Translations under genes and position numbers: made by a program
The notes under the pieces: generated by a model
Database searches by the model: none
Seen by the model: the letters and a program-made list of their open reading frames with translations, nothing else
Told to the model about the DNA's origin: nothing
NCBI GenBank assembly: GCA_022704985.1
Contig: JAKJFI010000053.1
Location: 1-6,515 of the forward strand
Reading direction: 5' to 3'
From: Candidatus Omnitrophota bacterium
GTDB lineage: Bacteria; Ratteibacteria; UBA8468; B48-G9; JAFGKM01
DNA length: 6,515 bases
Shown: one piece after another, positions 6,135 to 6,515 of the stretch
Layout: each line of letters starts with the position of its first letter
How positions within the stretch are numbered: the first letter of the stretch is position 1

Positions 6135-6515
6135 TCAAGAGAAAAAAACAGAGGCGCCGGAGAGAAAACAGGAAAGATATGGAGCCAGGGCGGGGTTGTT
6201 AAAATCGTCAACAAACGGCTGTCCATGCCTGTTCATCTCCGTTCCACAGACAACCGGCATGCCCGCATTCTTGCAGGCGTTCATAAATTCATCAAGATTT
6301 TTCACCTTTGTTTTCTTTTCATCAGGCTCTGCGATATTGTAATTCCTGTCAGGGATTATCGTTATTGCCTTTATACCCTTGCTCATCAGGAAGTCTATTA
6401 GAACCGCCGGTTCTGCTTCGCCCGGGCTTGTGCCGTCAAGCCAAGTGCCAGTGGGAACGCCGCCCGCCAACTCTATCATCCGCACAGTGTCGTCAAATGA
6501 CGGGAAAGACTCTTT
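6135..6515 (-). CDS. 3' end of a PHP/TIM-barrel hydrolase-like protein (partial, 5' end outside window)
   Basis: An open frame enters from the right edge and gives 126 residues before a TGA stop at 6137-6135. It has no in-window start that must be used; the GTG at 6485 is just an internal codon of a frame that stays open to the edge. Visible features are a GTWLDGTSPGE segment, a barrel-like alternation (KGIKAITIIPDRNYN, then a helix, then AGMPVVCGTEMN) and a RHGQPFVDDF segment. The VVCGTEMN strand end and preceding helix resemble PHP-domain/metal-dependent hydrolase-like proteins that I recall from Planctomycetota-type genomes. That family link is from memory and weak. The protein ends SGASVFFS right after a run of seven T, and the next promoter begins three bases later, so the C-terminus looks short compared with the family as I remember it. 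No terminator hairpin is visible between it and rplM. Function is not established. Confidence 0.5.
   Translation of the reverse strand, partial: KESFPSFDDTVRMIELAGGVPTGTWLDGTSPGEAEPAVLIDFLMSKGIKAITIIPDRNYNIAEPDEKKTKVKNLDEFMNACKNAGMPVVCGTEMNRHGQPFVDDFNNPALAPYLSCFLSGASVFFS

Overview
The window looks like ordinary chromosomal DNA from an uncultured, probably deep-branching bacterium. All recognisable genes lie on the minus strand, so the biological reading direction is right to left. GC content is intermediate by eye. The mix is a short L13, LeuC- and homocitrate-synthase-like enzymes of the roughly 410-420 residue 'archaeal type', GatA, and a large multi-pass membrane protein of a kind I associate with PVC/Omnitrophota/Planctomycetota-like metagenome bins. 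That lineage guess is low confidence. No mobile element, CRISPR array, tRNA or rRNA was seen, and no stretch above 300 bases lacks a gene.

Layout in transcription order. (1) 6515-6135: the 3' end of a gene entering from the right, possibly PHP/TIM-barrel hydrolase-like, whose C-terminus stops abruptly. (2) 6132-6051: a good sigma70-type promoter (TTGACG, 18-bp spacer, TATAAT) with a 16-bp palindrome just after the expected transcription start. (3) 6050-5615: rplM (ribosomal protein L13), with an apparent 2-base frameshift near its N-terminus. (4) 5584-4352: a DRE-TIM metallolyase of the homocitrate/citramalate/isopropylmalate/Re-citrate synthase group. (5) 4351-4178: a 174-base non-coding gap with unusually rich, interleaved base-pairing potential just upstream of the next gene. 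(6) 4177-2921: an aconitase-superfamily large subunit (LeuC/homoaconitase type). (7) 2924-1476: gatA, overlapping the previous gene by ATGA. (8) 1421 to beyond 1: a multi-pass membrane protein (DUF6785/DUF6784-like) with an apparent 1-base frameshift, continuing off the left edge.

Genes 3, 4, 6 and 7 look like one transcription unit driven from the promoter at about 6132-6103. It mixes translation functions (L13, the GatA subunit of the tRNA-dependent amidotransferase) with two enzymes that normally act in sequence: acyl-CoA plus 2-oxoacid condensation, then hydroxy-acid isomerisation. The partners usually expected beside these genes (rpsI after rplM, the LeuD-type small subunit, a LeuB-type dehydrogenase, gatC and gatB) are absent here. 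The most interesting parts are the structured leader-like gap before the aconitase-family gene, the palindrome at the rplM promoter, and the question of which 2-oxoacid the condensing enzyme uses. Two frameshifts in 6.5 kb, each explained by losing 1-2 bases in a short repeat, point first to sequence error and only second to real gene decay.
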